Of a DNA stretch of 64,000 nt, positions 23,293 through 32,578 are shown in pieces. Position 1 is the stretch's first letter; each line of letters begins with the position of its first letter. The DNA is from CALCEB01 sp035531475. Lineage in GTDB: Bacteria > Acidobacteriota > Terriglobia > UBA7540. Under the pieces are notes generated by a model, which had not been told where the DNA came from, searched no databases, and worked only from the letters and a program-made list of their open reading frames with translations. The position numbers were made by a program, and so were the translations under genes. The DNA lies in the NCBI GenBank assembly GCA_035531475.1, contig DATKST010000170.1, positions 1 to 64,000 of the forward strand, read 5' to 3'.

Positions 23293-25566
23293 ATGCGGAT
23301 TCGAGCCATCCTAATACTCTCGCTGGTCATCGGAATCACGCTGGTCTCCTATTTTTTTGCCCTCTTCGAGGTCCGGGCGGACCAGCGAAGCCTCCGCCAG
23401 GATCTCAGCCGGAGGGCTCAGATTTTCGCTGAAAGCCTGCAAGAAACCATTGAGCCCTTGCTGCCGAGCCGTTCCCATCGCGCTTTGCAGCGTATTGTGG
23501 ACCGCTTTGGCAATCGGGAACGTCTGGCCGGCGTGGCGGTCTACAACAACCAGAAAGACCTTCTGGCAATGACCCCGGGCCTCATGCAGAAGCTGAAGAG
23601 CCGCCCTCAATGCGTCGATCTTGCCATCGGCAGCAATCAGGCTTCTGAGTTGTTCCTTCATCTTGGTAATTCACTGATGCACGTCTACGCGCTTCCTCTT
23701 CATCAGGAGGGCGCCGTCGCGGGGGCGCTCGCCATTTTCGACGATGCCAACTATATTGAGGCGCAAAGCAACCGGGTCTGGAGGGAAACATTCCTTCACA
23801 TTCTGGTCCAGGTGCTGTTGATTGCCCTTATCACCATTTTCATCGTCCGCTGGATGATGGTGGGACGGATTGCAAGAATGGCAAAGTGGATGCAGGACCT
23901 GCGCGCCGGAAAGCCAACCACCCAGCCCCAATTTCCTGAGCAGGACCTGTTCAAGCCGCTGACCCGTGAAGTGACGCACATGGCTCGCAGCCTGATCGCG
24001 GCGCGTAACGCCGCCGACCAAGAAGCGCGATTGCGCGAGGCAGCGGAATCTCACTGGACCCCGGAGCGGTTGCGCATCCACGTTCAGGGCCGTTTGGGAA
24101 GTAGCCGCCTCTTCGCCATCTCGAACCGCGAGCCCTATGTCCACGAGCGCCGGGGAAATAAGATTGAGGTGCAGGTTCCCGCCAGCGGCTTGGTAACAGC
24201 CCTCGAGCCCATTCTACGGGCCTGTGATGGGACGTGGATCGCCCACGGTTCCGGCAGCGCCGATCGGGAAGCCGTGGACCGGCATGACCGCTTGCGGGTT
24301 CCCCCCAACGATGCCCGCCAGTATACGCTGCGGCGCGTCTGGCTGACCCCGGAAGAAGAACAAGGCTACTACTACGGCTTCGCCAATGAGGGGCTTTGGC
24401 CCCTTTGCCACATTGCCCATACGCGCCCCGTGTTTCGCGCCGAAGATTGGGAATTCTATCAGCAGGCAAACCAGAAATTTGCGGAAACAACGGTGGAGGA
24501 GATGAAAGGCAACGAGTTGCCCGTAGTGCTGGTGCAGGACTATCACTTCGCACTGTTGCCTCGCCTCATCAAGGATATTGTCCCCCAGGCGCGCGTCGCC
24601 ATCTTCTGGCACATTCCGTGGCCCAATCCCGAGGCTTTCGGCATCTGTCCTTGGCAGCGCGAGTTAGTCAGAGGGTTGCTGGGCGCCGATCTGGTTGGGT
24701 TCCACATTCAATCCCATTGCAATAATTTTCTTGAGACGGTGGACCGCGTCATGGAGTCTCAAGTGGATTGGGAGCGGTTCGGCGTCAATCGCCGTGGCCA
24801 TTGGACCCTGGTGCGTCCTTTCCCCATCAGCGTCGATATGACGGATGATGGCGGAATCGGTCCAGACGGGAGGCCGAAGGAATCTGTTTTCCTGGACCGC
24901 CCCGCCCTATTCAAGGAGCTTGGGGTTGAGGCGACCTTCATGGGGATCGGGGTGGACCGCGTAGATTATACCAAGGGAATCCTGGAGCGGTTTCGCGGCG
25001 TCGAACGCTTCCTCGAGAAGCGTATTGCTTATCGCGGCAAGTTCACATTCATTCAAATCGGCGCGCCCAGCCGCACGCGTATTCCCCGCTACCACAACTT
25101 GCTGAAGGATGTCGAGGCCGAGGCGGAGAGGATCAATGCGCGATTCCAGGCTGGGGGGTGGAAACCCATTGTCTTCCTGAACCGGCATCACACCCACAAA
25201 GAGATAGAGCGGTATTACCGTGCAGCCGACGTCTGCATGGTCACGTCCTTACACGATGGCATGAACCTGGTGGCAAAGGAATTCGTGGCGGCCCGTGATG
25301 ATGGCGGCGGGGCCTTGATCCTCAGCCGCTTCACCGGGGCGGCGCGCGAGTTGACGGACGCCCTGGTGGTGAACCCCTATGACACGGAGGGAGTCGCCGA
25401 CGCCATCTATCTGGCGCTGGAAATGGAGCCCGAGGACCGGCGCACCCGCATGCACCGGATGCGCCAGTGCGTCCGCGAGCACAATATTTACCGTTGGGCC
25501 GCCAACCTGGTCACGGAACTCTCAGAGATTCGCGTCGAAGCTCCGAAGGAATCGCTGCGAACATAG
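23293..25566 (+). CDS. otsA: Membrane-anchored HAMP/trehalose-6-phosphate synthase (GT20) fusion
   Basis: 757 residues, against about 460-490 for ordinary OtsA. Order: membrane span at residues 5-25; extracytoplasmic sensor-like domain (about 26-168); second span (about 170-193); HAMP-like linker and coiled coil (194-260); GT20 catalytic domain (about 270-750). Catalytic-domain motifs: SNREPYVHE, YYYGFANEGLWPLCH, VQDYHFALLP, FWHIPWPNPEAF, GVDRVDYTKGILERF and SLHDGMNLVAKEFV, where donor and acceptor sites lie. The enzyme should make trehalose-6-phosphate from UDP-glucose and glucose-6-phosphate at the inner face of the membrane. The sensor layout suggests control by an external or envelope signal such as osmotic stress, which is inference. 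No otsB phosphatase is adjacent. Confidence 0.9.
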   Translation: MRIRAILILSLVIGITLVSYFFALFEVRADQRSLRQDLSRRAQIFAESLQETIEPLLPSRSHRALQRIVDRFGNRERLAGVAVYNNQKDLLAMTPGLMQKLKSRPQCVDLAIGSNQASELFLHLGNSLMHVYALPLHQEGAVAGALAIFDDANYIEAQSNRVWRETFLHILVQVLLIALITIFIVRWMMVGRIARMAKWMQDLRAGKPTTQPQFPEQDLFKPLTREVTHMARSLIAARNAADQEARLREAAESHWTPERLRIHVQGRLGSSRLFAISNREPYVHERRGNKIEVQVPASGLVTALEPILRACDGTWIAHGSGSADREAVDRHDRLRVPPNDARQYTLRRVWLTPEEEQGYYYGFANEGLWPLCHIAHTRPVFRAEDWEFYQQANQKFAETTVEEMKGNELPVVLVQDYHFALLPRLIKDIVPQARVAIFWHIPWPNPEAFGICPWQRELVRGLLGADLVGFHIQSHCNNFLETVDRVMESQVDWERFGVNRRGHWTLVRPFPISVDMTDDGGIGPDGRPKESVFLDRPALFKELGVEATFMGIGVDRVDYTKGILERFRGVERFLEKRIAYRGKFTFIQIGAPSRTRIPRYHNLLKDVEAEAERINARFQAGGWKPIVFLNRHHTHKEIERYYRAADVCMVTSLHDGMNLVAKEFVAARDDGGGALILSRFTGAARELTDALVVNPYDTEGVADAIYLALEMEPEDRRTRMHRMRQCVREHNIYRWAANLVTELSEIRVEAPKESLRT

Positions 25567-25584
25567 TGTGGCGGGGATCTCCGC

Positions 25585-25885
25585 AGCCTCAATACTGTTC
25601 AGATAAGGGGATATCTCGTAGGGGCGACCCTGGTGGTCGCCCACGGGCGGGCACCAGGCCCGCCCCTACAGCGCGTGGGAATCAGGCTGCGGTGGGATAG
25701 GGGGCTAGGTACCACCATTCGCAATTACGGTAACGTATTCTTGCAATGGTCTTCAACACCCCCTCACCCCCAGCCCCTCTCCCCGCAAGCGGGGAGAGGG
25801 TGGCGCGCAGCGCCGGGTGAGGGGGTGCAAGAATACCTGAGCGAACTTACGAAACGCTGCACTAAGTGAACCGCATTGGGGTTAA
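25585..25885. mobile_element. Family D MITE interrupted by a nested family A MITE
   Basis: The left end CCTCAATACTGTTCAGATAA and the D core (25619-25668) correspond in reverse orientation to the uninterrupted D element at 33268-33412. After about 25709 an A element (25710-25857, starting TACCACCATTCGC and ending GAACTTACGAAACGC) interrupts. The D right end resumes as TGAACCGCATTGGGGTTAA at about 25866-25885. Flanks of the A copy (GGGGCTAGG / TGCACTAAG) are a decayed 9-bp duplication. Confidence 0.7.
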
Positions 25886-26004
25886 TCCGGGCCCGCCATT
25901 CCCGCATGGTTTATCACTCCCGCCCAAGCGTGAATCCATCGGCGCCCAGAGTTTGTGCCAGGCCGCCCGCTCAAGCTGGCGGACATGTCCGTCGCAAAAA
26001 ACAA

Positions 26005-26037
26005 AGGCCACCCCAGTAGAAGCTGGGATGGCCTTTG
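26005..26037 (-). terminator. Rho-independent terminator for the minus-strand gene at 26192-27762
   Basis: Near-perfect stem AAAGGCCAcCCCAG / CTGGGaTGGCCTTT. On the minus strand it is followed by TGTTTTTTGCG, a T-run. It originally lay about 40 bp after the gene's stop; a B-family MITE now separates them. The same minus-strand stretch can also be read as VAFVFCDGH, so a small decayed coding piece cannot be excluded. Confidence 0.5.
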
Positions 26038-26164
26038 GATTACGGGGTACTGGCGCAGTTTGCTGTAGCGGCGCTCTATGAGCGCCGGAAACCGTTGAGG
26101 ATTCAAGTTCGGCGCTCAAAGAGCGCCGCTGCAGCAAACAAACTGAGACACTACCGATTACGGG
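26038..26164. mobile_element. Family B MITE with perfect 9-bp target duplication
   Basis: The element is 26047-26155 (109 bp) in reverse orientation (TTTGCTGTAGCGGCGCTC … GAGCGCCGCTGCAGCAAAC), ends about GTACTGG and CACTACC. It is flanked by GATTACGGG at 26038-26046 and 26156-26164. It inserted between a gene end and its probable terminator. Confidence 0.85.
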
Positions 26165-26191
26165 GATGGTTTGACTTTCCCGGAGGAATTA

Positions 26192-27762
26192 CTAGCAACC
26201 CGGGAATTTGAAAGACGCCAGCCGCGTATCCCAGTTGAAGCTGCCGGTGGTCTTCAGGTATTCCTGCGAGTACCAGAAGGTGCAGTCGTCACTGGGATCG
26301 ATGGCCATGCTGCTGTAATCGCCCCAGCGGCTAAGGCCGCCGGTTTGGGCGCCCGTGCCGGAGATGATGAGTTTCGGCGACTCCATAGTCCCCAGGGTAT
26401 CGGTGGGGACGCGTCCCGTGTAGGCAATGCTCGGATAGAGCTTGCTGCTGGAGGCGCTGAAGCCCAAGGCGATGTCGCCGGTCTTATCCTGCGCGATGCT
26501 GCCCATCCAGAGAGAAATCGCTCCCGCGCTGAACGTGCCGCGCTGGTAAAGGACCGGAGTGGTGTTAGGGCTGCGGATTTCATACCACCGCATACCCGAT
26601 GGGGCTTTGGTCGCCTTCACGGAATGAGTGGCGAGCAGCGATTCGTAGGTCCCGAAGTTGCGGTAGGAAAGGCGATGCATCAAGCGGTCACCCAGCGAAT
26701 CGAGCTGTTGCGTGGTGCCTTTCTGGGGGATGCAGGTCCCGCCACCGCACGCCAGCGAATAAGACGGAACGGTGATGACCGTGGGCCCGGTGAAGGTCGA
26801 GTTTGTAGGATTCACAAAATCCACGTGGAACTTGAAGAGGTTCAGGGAGGTCGTGGTGTTGCCGAGTTCAAGGTAGAAATCCGGCTCACCGGTTGCAGGC
26901 TGGGTCGATCCATCCAGGTTGGCGGGCAGAAAACTGGCGTCACTGGTGCCGCGCTGGAAGCAGACTGCCGTCGCCGGGTTTCCGGCCAGCATGGCGGTTC
27001 GGTTGTAGGAGCAGACCTCGGGACCGATGAAGAACGCGCCGTTCTGGAAAATGTTGTAGCTGGCGTAATAGCCGTCGGACCACACGGCCAGCTTGTCATA
27101 ATCGTTCAAGTTGCTGCCAAACGAGAAGGAATAGCGGTACCAGGACCCCGTAGCATCGGAAGTGGTGGAAACCGCCATACACTCGTCGAATGAAGTGAAC
27201 GAACTGTTGAAGGCAACGATGCCAAGCACCCAACGGCTGGCTGCCTGATCGTAAAGAATAATGGGGTCGCTCAACGAACCGGTTTCGCAGAGGCCGCCAA
27301 AACCGGAAAAGATGGATGTGATCTCCGCCGGTCCGAAGACGGAAGCGCCCGTCGTCTTATTGTAGACTTGGTAGGAGAGGTTCACCGTTTCAACCACCTG
27401 GGTTGATCCTACCGCGCTATTGGTGTCGGGCGGGGCAACCCCGTCTCGATCCGAATGCCGCTAAAATTTAAGCCTTTGGTCGTTCCCACTTCGGGGCCGG
27501 ATGCTTCTTGCACCACGGGATCGCGCCCGGAAGTTTGCATCCCTGGCTTGGAGATCACACGGAGTGGAAGAACCTGACTGCGCTTTGATCCCGGCGCAAT
27601 CTGGGGCATTTCCCGCAATGGTGGTGAGGTGTCATTCTTAAGTTCTAAAATGACCTCGGGCACGGATTGCGACTGCTGCGCAGCCGCCGGTATGGTCACA
27701 AGGCTGAATAAAACAGCCAGCAGACTGCCGGAAACCGCAACGCTTGCGAGCTTTCTTGTCAT
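26192..27762 (-). pseudogene. Large secreted surface-type protein, frameshifted
   Basis: From ATG 27762 (GGAGAGACG upstream) a signal peptide MTRKLASVAVSGSLLAVLF … AAAQ and about 100 residues run to a stop at 27409. The same protein continues in another frame from about 27445 (VAPPDTNSAVGSTQVVETVN … FNKTTGA-like SYQVYNKTTGASVFGP) to 26192, rich in Gly, Ser and Thr, ending WDTRLASFKFPGC. The VAPPDTN-G-AVG motif and the following beta-rich body match a family of exported proteins common in Acidobacteriota whose function is unknown. The frameshift falls near 27430-27460. If it is not a sequence error, the product is truncated to about 117 residues. Confidence 0.7.
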
Positions 27763-28196
27763 CGTCTCTCCTTGTTTGGGTTGGTATCGCACTTGCGTTT
27801 CTGCCACGTGAAGGGCACAGAAATCCCCCGTGTCCTCATGTGTAAATCCCCGTTCTCAGCAACCATTAGGGAGTGGTGAAGTACGTTCGTCCCCTGCCAG
27901 AGCAACCCACTTGCCAATGAAGCGGGCCGGTAAGCAGCTGATTATAAAGGAGGAAGATCGGCGGCTGAGGAGGAACGGTGGGTTGTGGAGAAAATATTTG
28001 TCACGAAATGGTAATTCGGTAGCCTTGAAAATCGCGGTCCTTGCACATCACGGCGGGGTGTTAGACTGTCCAAGGGGAGCGTGCTCCTATATCATGGTCA
28101 CACGAAAGATACGCTTCCGGCACTGGCAGTGGTGGCCGCAATGGAGTGTTGCATTTTGCTACACTCTGTGGTTAAATGCCAATTAGGCAATAGCTT
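27763..28196. other. Intergenic region between divergent genes
   Basis: About 434 bp with no convincing gene or repeat. It must hold the promoters of the minus-strand secreted gene and the histidine kinase gene, but I see no clear -35/-10 pair or sigma-54 box. Confidence 0.4.
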
Positions 28197-29813
28197 ATGA
28201 TGCCCGGGAAATTCGGTTTACAGACCAAAATTATCATCATTTTTGCTACCGCAGTTTTCGTTCTGGTGGGCATTTCCACGGTCTTGGCCATGTTCCTCAC
28301 ACGGCAGCCCGTGGAGGAAGAGGTTTACCGGCGGGCGTTGACCCAGGCCCGGCTCACCGCGCACAATCTGGTGAATGACAATGCCCTGAACAATCCACAG
28401 ACCCTGGTCCGAATCCTGAAGCAGATGCAGCACGACGTCCCGGGCGTCAAGCAGTCTGACGTCTATCTCCACGATCCGAACCACACCCTGATTGCCACCA
28501 CCGATCCTGCCGGGCCCCACTTGGAGCTCGACCACATTCCCGGCATTAATGACACCGCCTGGGCCAACCAGCACCTGAACGAATTTGAGCGGGCTGACGA
28601 GGACCAATACACCATTGAGACGCCCCACGGAAAATACTGGATCATCGCCACGGTTCTGCGCGTGAACGGACGCATTGCGGGATGCTTGACGCTGAAAGTT
28701 TCCAAGCTCCGGTCCAACGTCATTACTCTGGATATTGTGGAAGGTAATCTGTTGCTGTTGCTGGCAAGCCTGGTGGTGTTGATCCTGGCCGTTCACGGGT
28801 TTTTCCTGCGCAGCGTGCGGGGCCCGGTGAAGGAAATGATTCGCGTGATGGAGGTGGCCGAGGGTGGGCAATTGGACGTGCGGGCGCGAGTCCAGAGCCA
28901 CGATGAAATTGGCCAACTCGCCGACCACTTGAACGATATGTTGGCGCGCATTCAAAATTTCAACAGCGACCTGGGCCGTAAGGTGCGGGAAGCCACCTCC
29001 GAACTGGCCCACCGCAATGTGGAGCTGACGCGCATCAACGAGGAGCTCTTTGAAACCCAAAAGAGCCTGGCCCGCTCGGAGCGGCTGGCCGTGGCGGGAC
29101 AGCTTGCCGCCAGCCTCGCCCATGAAATTGGCACGCCGCTCAACTCCATCTCCGGCCACGTGCAGTTGATGGTGCGCAGGAAGACCGGCGATGAAGGCTT
29201 TGACCGCCGCTTGCACATTATCGAAAAGCAGATTGAAAACATCGTGCGCACCGTGAAACAACTTCTTTCCTGGACGCGAAAATTCGACCTGCACCTTGAG
29301 CGCATTGACTTGCGACACGTGATCGAGGAAGCCGCGATGCTCTCCTCTCCCGTGCTGGAACTTAAAAAAATTGACCTCCACACCGAGTCCGCGCCGGATT
29401 GCCCTGCCATTTTTGGAGATGCCGGATACCTGCAGCAGGTGTTCCTGAACTTGATCAACAACAGCATGGATGCCATGCCGCGCGGCGGCTCGTTGAAGAT
29501 CCGGCTGAGCTACGCGGCCTCTGGTGATCCTGCTCAAGTGACGGTGGAGTTGGAAGATTCCGGCGAGGGCATTGCTGAAGAGACGCTCCTCCATATTTTT
29601 GACCCCATGTTTACCACCAAACGGATGGGGACGGGAGCGGGCTTGGGACTGGCCATCTGCGACCAGATCGTCCGTCAGCACGGCGGCGAGATCAGCGTGC
29701 GGAGTAAGCCTCACCAGGGTACCTGCTTTACCATCTCACTGCCGGTGGATTGCCGCGACCGTGTGGAGGCGCCGCTTATCCAGGGCGCAGGGGTGAGTTC
29801 CTCGCGATCCTGA
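28197..29813 (+). CDS. Membrane sensor histidine kinase (NtrB-like)
   Basis: 538 residues: span 1 (about 9-33), an extracytoplasmic sensor (34-180), span 2 (about 184-206), HAMP (207-260), coiled coil, HisKA with His309 in SLAHEIGTPLNSI, and an ATPase domain with N-box FLNLINNSMDAM, DSGEGI and GTGAGLGLAI. It should autophosphorylate and pass phosphate to the sigma-54 response regulator encoded at 30014; only an A-family MITE lies between them. ATG 28197; an internal ATG at 28200 is equally possible. The trigger is unknown. A long antisense frame over this gene is a shadow. Confidence 0.93.
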   Translation: MMPGKFGLQTKIIIIFATAVFVLVGISTVLAMFLTRQPVEEEVYRRALTQARLTAHNLVNDNALNNPQTLVRILKQMQHDVPGVKQSDVYLHDPNHTLIATTDPAGPHLELDHIPGINDTAWANQHLNEFERADEDQYTIETPHGKYWIIATVLRVNGRIAGCLTLKVSKLRSNVITLDIVEGNLLLLLASLVVLILAVHGFFLRSVRGPVKEMIRVMEVAEGGQLDVRARVQSHDEIGQLADHLNDMLARIQNFNSDLGRKVREATSELAHRNVELTRINEELFETQKSLARSERLAVAGQLAASLAHEIGTPLNSISGHVQLMVRRKTGDEGFDRRLHIIEKQIENIVRTVKQLLSWTRKFDLHLERIDLRHVIEEAAMLSSPVLELKKIDLHTESAPDCPAIFGDAGYLQQVFLNLINNSMDAMPRGGSLKIRLSYAASGDPAQVTVELEDSGEGIAEETLLHIFDPMFTTKRMGTGAGLGLAICDQIVRQHGGEISVRSKPHQGTCFTISLPVDCRDRVEAPLIQGAGVSSSRS

Positions 29814-29817
29814 GAGC

Positions 29818-29968
29818 CAATCGCAATGACGGTGACGTATTCTTGCAACGGTCTTGAACAACTCCTCACCCCCAGCCCCTCTCCCCGCAAGCGGGGAGAG
29901 GGTGGCGCTGAGCGCCGGGTGAGGGGTGTTCAAAGTACGCCCGCGAACTTAGGAAACACTGCGATAAG
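29818..29968 (+). repeat. Family A MITE-like repeat
   Basis: AATCGCAATGACGGTGACGT … central hairpin … GCGAACTTAGGAAACACTGC; about 150 bp. End positions have diverged and no target duplication is visible. It separates the kinase and regulator genes of a two-component pair. Confidence 0.75.
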
Positions 29969-30013
29969 GGCATCGAGCCGCGCTTCTATTGGTTGCGATC
30001 ACGGAGTTTTGTC

Positions 30014-31390
30014 TTGAAGGACGCCTACCCAAGCCAAATCAATCTTCTGGTGGTGGATGACGACGCGGACACCCGCGATCTGCTCAGCGAGGTGCTGGGC
30101 GAAGAGGGTTACCACGTCTTTACGGCGGACAGCGCCGAAGAAGCGTTGAAAGTGGGACAGCAGGAACTGTTTGACGTCATCATCAGTGATATGCGCTTGG
30201 GGCCGGATCAGAACGGGATGGACGTGCTCCGCGCCTACAAAGAAATCCAGCCGGAGTCGGAGGTGATTCTGATTACCGCTTTCGGGTCCATGGAGACGGC
30301 GATTGAAGCGGTGAAGGCCGGAGCCTTCGATTACATCTCGAAGCCCTTCAAGATTGGTGAGGTGGTGCTGCAGGTGGCCCGCGCTGTCGAGAACCGCAGC
30401 CTGGTGCGGGAGAACCGCAATCTGAAACGGCAATTGGGCAGCCAGGTTCAGCTTACGAGCCTGGTCGGCGTCAGTCCGTCCATGCTCGAAGTTTATAAGA
30501 AAATTGCCATGGTGTCCGACTCGCGCGCCACCGTGCTGATCTATGGCGAAAGCGGCACCGGAAAAGAACTGGTGGCAAAGGCCATCCACCATAACAGCCT
30601 GCGCGCCACGAAAAGCTTTTTCCCGGTTAACTGCGGCGCGCTCGCCGAGTCGCTGCTGGAAAGCGAGCTCTTCGGGCACGTTCGCGGCTCCTTTACCGGA
30701 GCTTACGAAAACAAGCGTGGCATCCTGGAGGAAGCGAGCGGAGGCACCGTCTTTCTGGATGAAGTTTCGGAGATGAGTCCAGCCCTGCAAGTGAAACTGC
30801 TGCGCGTGATTGAGGAGCAGGAAGTGCGGCGCCTGGGCAGCAATCAGGTACTCAAGCTGGACCTGCGCCTGATCGCGGCCAGCAATCGCATCCTCGGCGA
30901 CCTGGTGGACCAAGGGAAATTCCGGGCCGACCTTTATTACCGGCTCCGCGTGGTGGAGATCAACCTGCCACCGCTGCGCGAGCGCCTGGAGGACATCCCC
31001 TTGCTGGCCGGGCATTTCCTGAAAAGGCTCAGCAATGAGAAAGGCGCGGAATACGCGATTTCCCCGCCGGCGCTTTCCGGATTGGTGAGCTACGAGTGGC
31101 CGGGTAACGTCCGCGAGCTTGAAAATGCGCTGGCCGCCGCCGTGGCCCTGAATCGTTCCGGCATCATCACGCCGGAGGATCTTCCTGCCAAACTCCGCCT
31201 CGAGCCAGCCAAGAAAACCGGGATGGAGGATATTCAGGCTGACTTACCCTCGCTCGATGAGATCAACAAACGATACCTGATGCACGTCCTGCGCATGACC
31301 AGCCAGAATAAGGCCAAAGCCGCACACATCATGGGCATCAGCCGCAAGACCCTTTACCGCATGGTGGAGCGATTCAAGATTCGGCTTTAG
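30014..31390 (+). CDS. Sigma-54-dependent response regulator (NtrC-like)
   Basis: 458 residues from TTG 30014 (GGAG seven bases upstream); an in-frame TTG at 29993 would add seven. The receiver domain has DDDAD near the N-terminus, phosphoacceptor Asp59 in IISDMRLG and Lys in SKPFK. The AAA+ domain has Walker A GESGTGKE (178-185), sigma-54 loop GSFTGA (225-230) in place of the common GAFTGA, Walker B GGTVFLDEVSEM, and the arginine finger region FRADLYYRLRVVEI. A C-terminal Fis-type helix-turn-helix (NKAKAAHIMGISRKTLYRMV) binds enhancers. Partner of the kinase at 28197. Target promoters were not found. Confidence 0.93.
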   Translation: MKDAYPSQINLLVVDDDADTRDLLSEVLGEEGYHVFTADSAEEALKVGQQELFDVIISDMRLGPDQNGMDVLRAYKEIQPESEVILITAFGSMETAIEAVKAGAFDYISKPFKIGEVVLQVARAVENRSLVRENRNLKRQLGSQVQLTSLVGVSPSMLEVYKKIAMVSDSRATVLIYGESGTGKELVAKAIHHNSLRATKSFFPVNCGALAESLLESELFGHVRGSFTGAYENKRGILEEASGGTVFLDEVSEMSPALQVKLLRVIEEQEVRRLGSNQVLKLDLRLIAASNRILGDLVDQGKFRADLYYRLRVVEINLPPLRERLEDIPLLAGHFLKRLSNEKGAEYAISPPALSGLVSYEWPGNVRELENALAAAVALNRSGIITPEDLPAKLRLEPAKKTGMEDIQADLPSLDEINKRYLMHVLRMTSQNKAKAAHIMGISRKTLYRMVERFKIRL

Positions 31391-31410
31391 CGCCAATCCT
31401 GTCCAGTTTG

Positions 31411-31548
31411 GGTGAACCTCATGATCTTGATAGCAGAGTCGCCGCCTGACCCCTCACCCCGGCCCTCTCCCCGCAAGCGGGGAGAGGGGCTCGGATTCAA
31501 CGATGTGCAGTTATTCTCAAACGGACCTGAAGTGAACAGCATTGAGGC
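31411..31548 (+). repeat. Family M MITE, left end lost
   Basis: TCATGATCTTGATAGCAGAG, the hairpin and the end GAAGTGAACAGCATTGAGGC match the intact M element at 52787-52959. The left terminal repeat is missing. The following 31549-31834 shows nothing recognisable. Confidence 0.7.
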
Positions 31549-31834
31549 TATCGCTCCCATTTTCTTCTGGAAACACAAAACGCTTCCTGGCTCCAGTTGT
31601 GACTTCAGCAATCGGATCCCCGGCCCACCCGCGGTCTGGGGGAGTCCCAGAATTCGGTAGTGGGTCAGTGAAAATGGCCCGCTACCCCAAACTCAGACTG
31701 CATTAACCCTCATGAGCCGGGCAAGGGATAGTCATTCTGTAAATATTGATTACTGAGGTGTTAACAAGTAGTTGACTTCGTGCGGCGCTCCGCTTACGCT
31801 GGGTCTTTGAGGTTGCCTCCGGCCAATCTCCGCA

Positions 31835-32001
31835 CTTAGGTGCAGCGTTTCGTAAGTTCGCTCACGTATTCTTGCACCCCCTCACCCGGCGCTGCGCGCC
31901 ACCCTCTCCCCGCTTGCGGGGAGAGGGGCTGGGAGTGAGGGGGTGTTGAAGACCGTTGCAAAAATACGTTACCGTAATTGCGAATGGTGGTACTTAGGTG
32001 C
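31835..32001. mobile_element. Family A MITE with 9-bp target duplication (reverse orientation)
   Basis: The element is about 31844-31992 (149 bp), inverse of the 6599 copy, flanked by identical CTTAGGTGC at 31835-31843 and 31993-32001; the identity extends two more bases. It provides the first in-frame codons of an apparent longer version of the next gene, showing that the upstream start is spurious. Confidence 0.85.
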
Positions 32002-32068
32002 AGAAGATGTTGTTCCGGAAACGGGCGGCCTGACGGAGGGACTCTTGACGCAGGCGCGAAGATTCGGG

Positions 32069-32557
32069 ATGTTGGTTTTGGGAAGCTCACTCCTGCTTGG
32101 GGGTTTGTGTGGCAGCGCTCTGCCTCGCGGGGCGCACTCTACGGTTCATTCAACCCCTCATCCCGCAGCATCCATCCCGGCCGTGTGGAAATCCGAGACC
32201 ACCAAGAGTGAATATCGCATCCAGGTCTCGGCCAATTCCTTTACCGCCGTGTGGACCAATATTCCCAAGCCGATGCAGCAGCAAGGAGCTTACGTCCGCA
32301 CCGAATGCCGCCGCATGGGATCAAAGTGGATTGGGACCACGCGCAGCTATCTGCCCTTTTCCTGCGGGGCGGGCAGCGCCGGACACCCTCCTGCGGTCCA
32401 TTGGTGCCACATCCTGACGCGCACCGAAATTTCAAGCATTGCGCCCGGCCGAATCGAAGGTCGGGGTGAGGCGCTGAAGTCGTTCGACTGCGATCATTGC
32501 AGGATTCTGCAGAAGGAGTGGAAGCCGTTTACTTGGGCGCCACTGGCGGGACGCTGA
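32069..32557 (+). CDS. Small exported protein of unknown function
   Basis: About 162 residues if it starts at ATG 32069 (MLVLGSSLLLGGLCGSALPR), which gives a signal-peptide-like N-terminus; the frame is open back into the upstream MITE. The mature part has AVWKSETTKSEYRIQVSANS, several Cys (TECRR, FSCG, HWCH, CDHC) and HPPAVHW. The even number of cysteines suggests disulfides outside the cytoplasm. No family recognised. Confidence 0.5.
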   Translation: MLVLGSSLLLGGLCGSALPRGAHSTVHSTPHPAASIPAVWKSETTKSEYRIQVSANSFTAVWTNIPKPMQQQGAYVRTECRRMGSKWIGTTRSYLPFSCGAGSAGHPPAVHWCHILTRTEISSIAPGRIEGRGEALKSFDCDHCRILQKEWKPFTWAPLAGR

Positions 32558-32578
32558 CAGGCCGGGGCGGGAGACATC

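Noticed and set aside
26192..27193. 340-codon plus-strand frame at 26171-27193
   Set aside because: Shadow of the secreted VAPPDTN-type protein on the minus strand.
28218..29714. 498-codon minus-strand frame
   Set aside because: Antisense shadow of the histidine kinase.
31943..32068. Upstream extension of the small exported protein
   Set aside because: The codons come from the A-family MITE; the signal-peptide-like start is at 32069.
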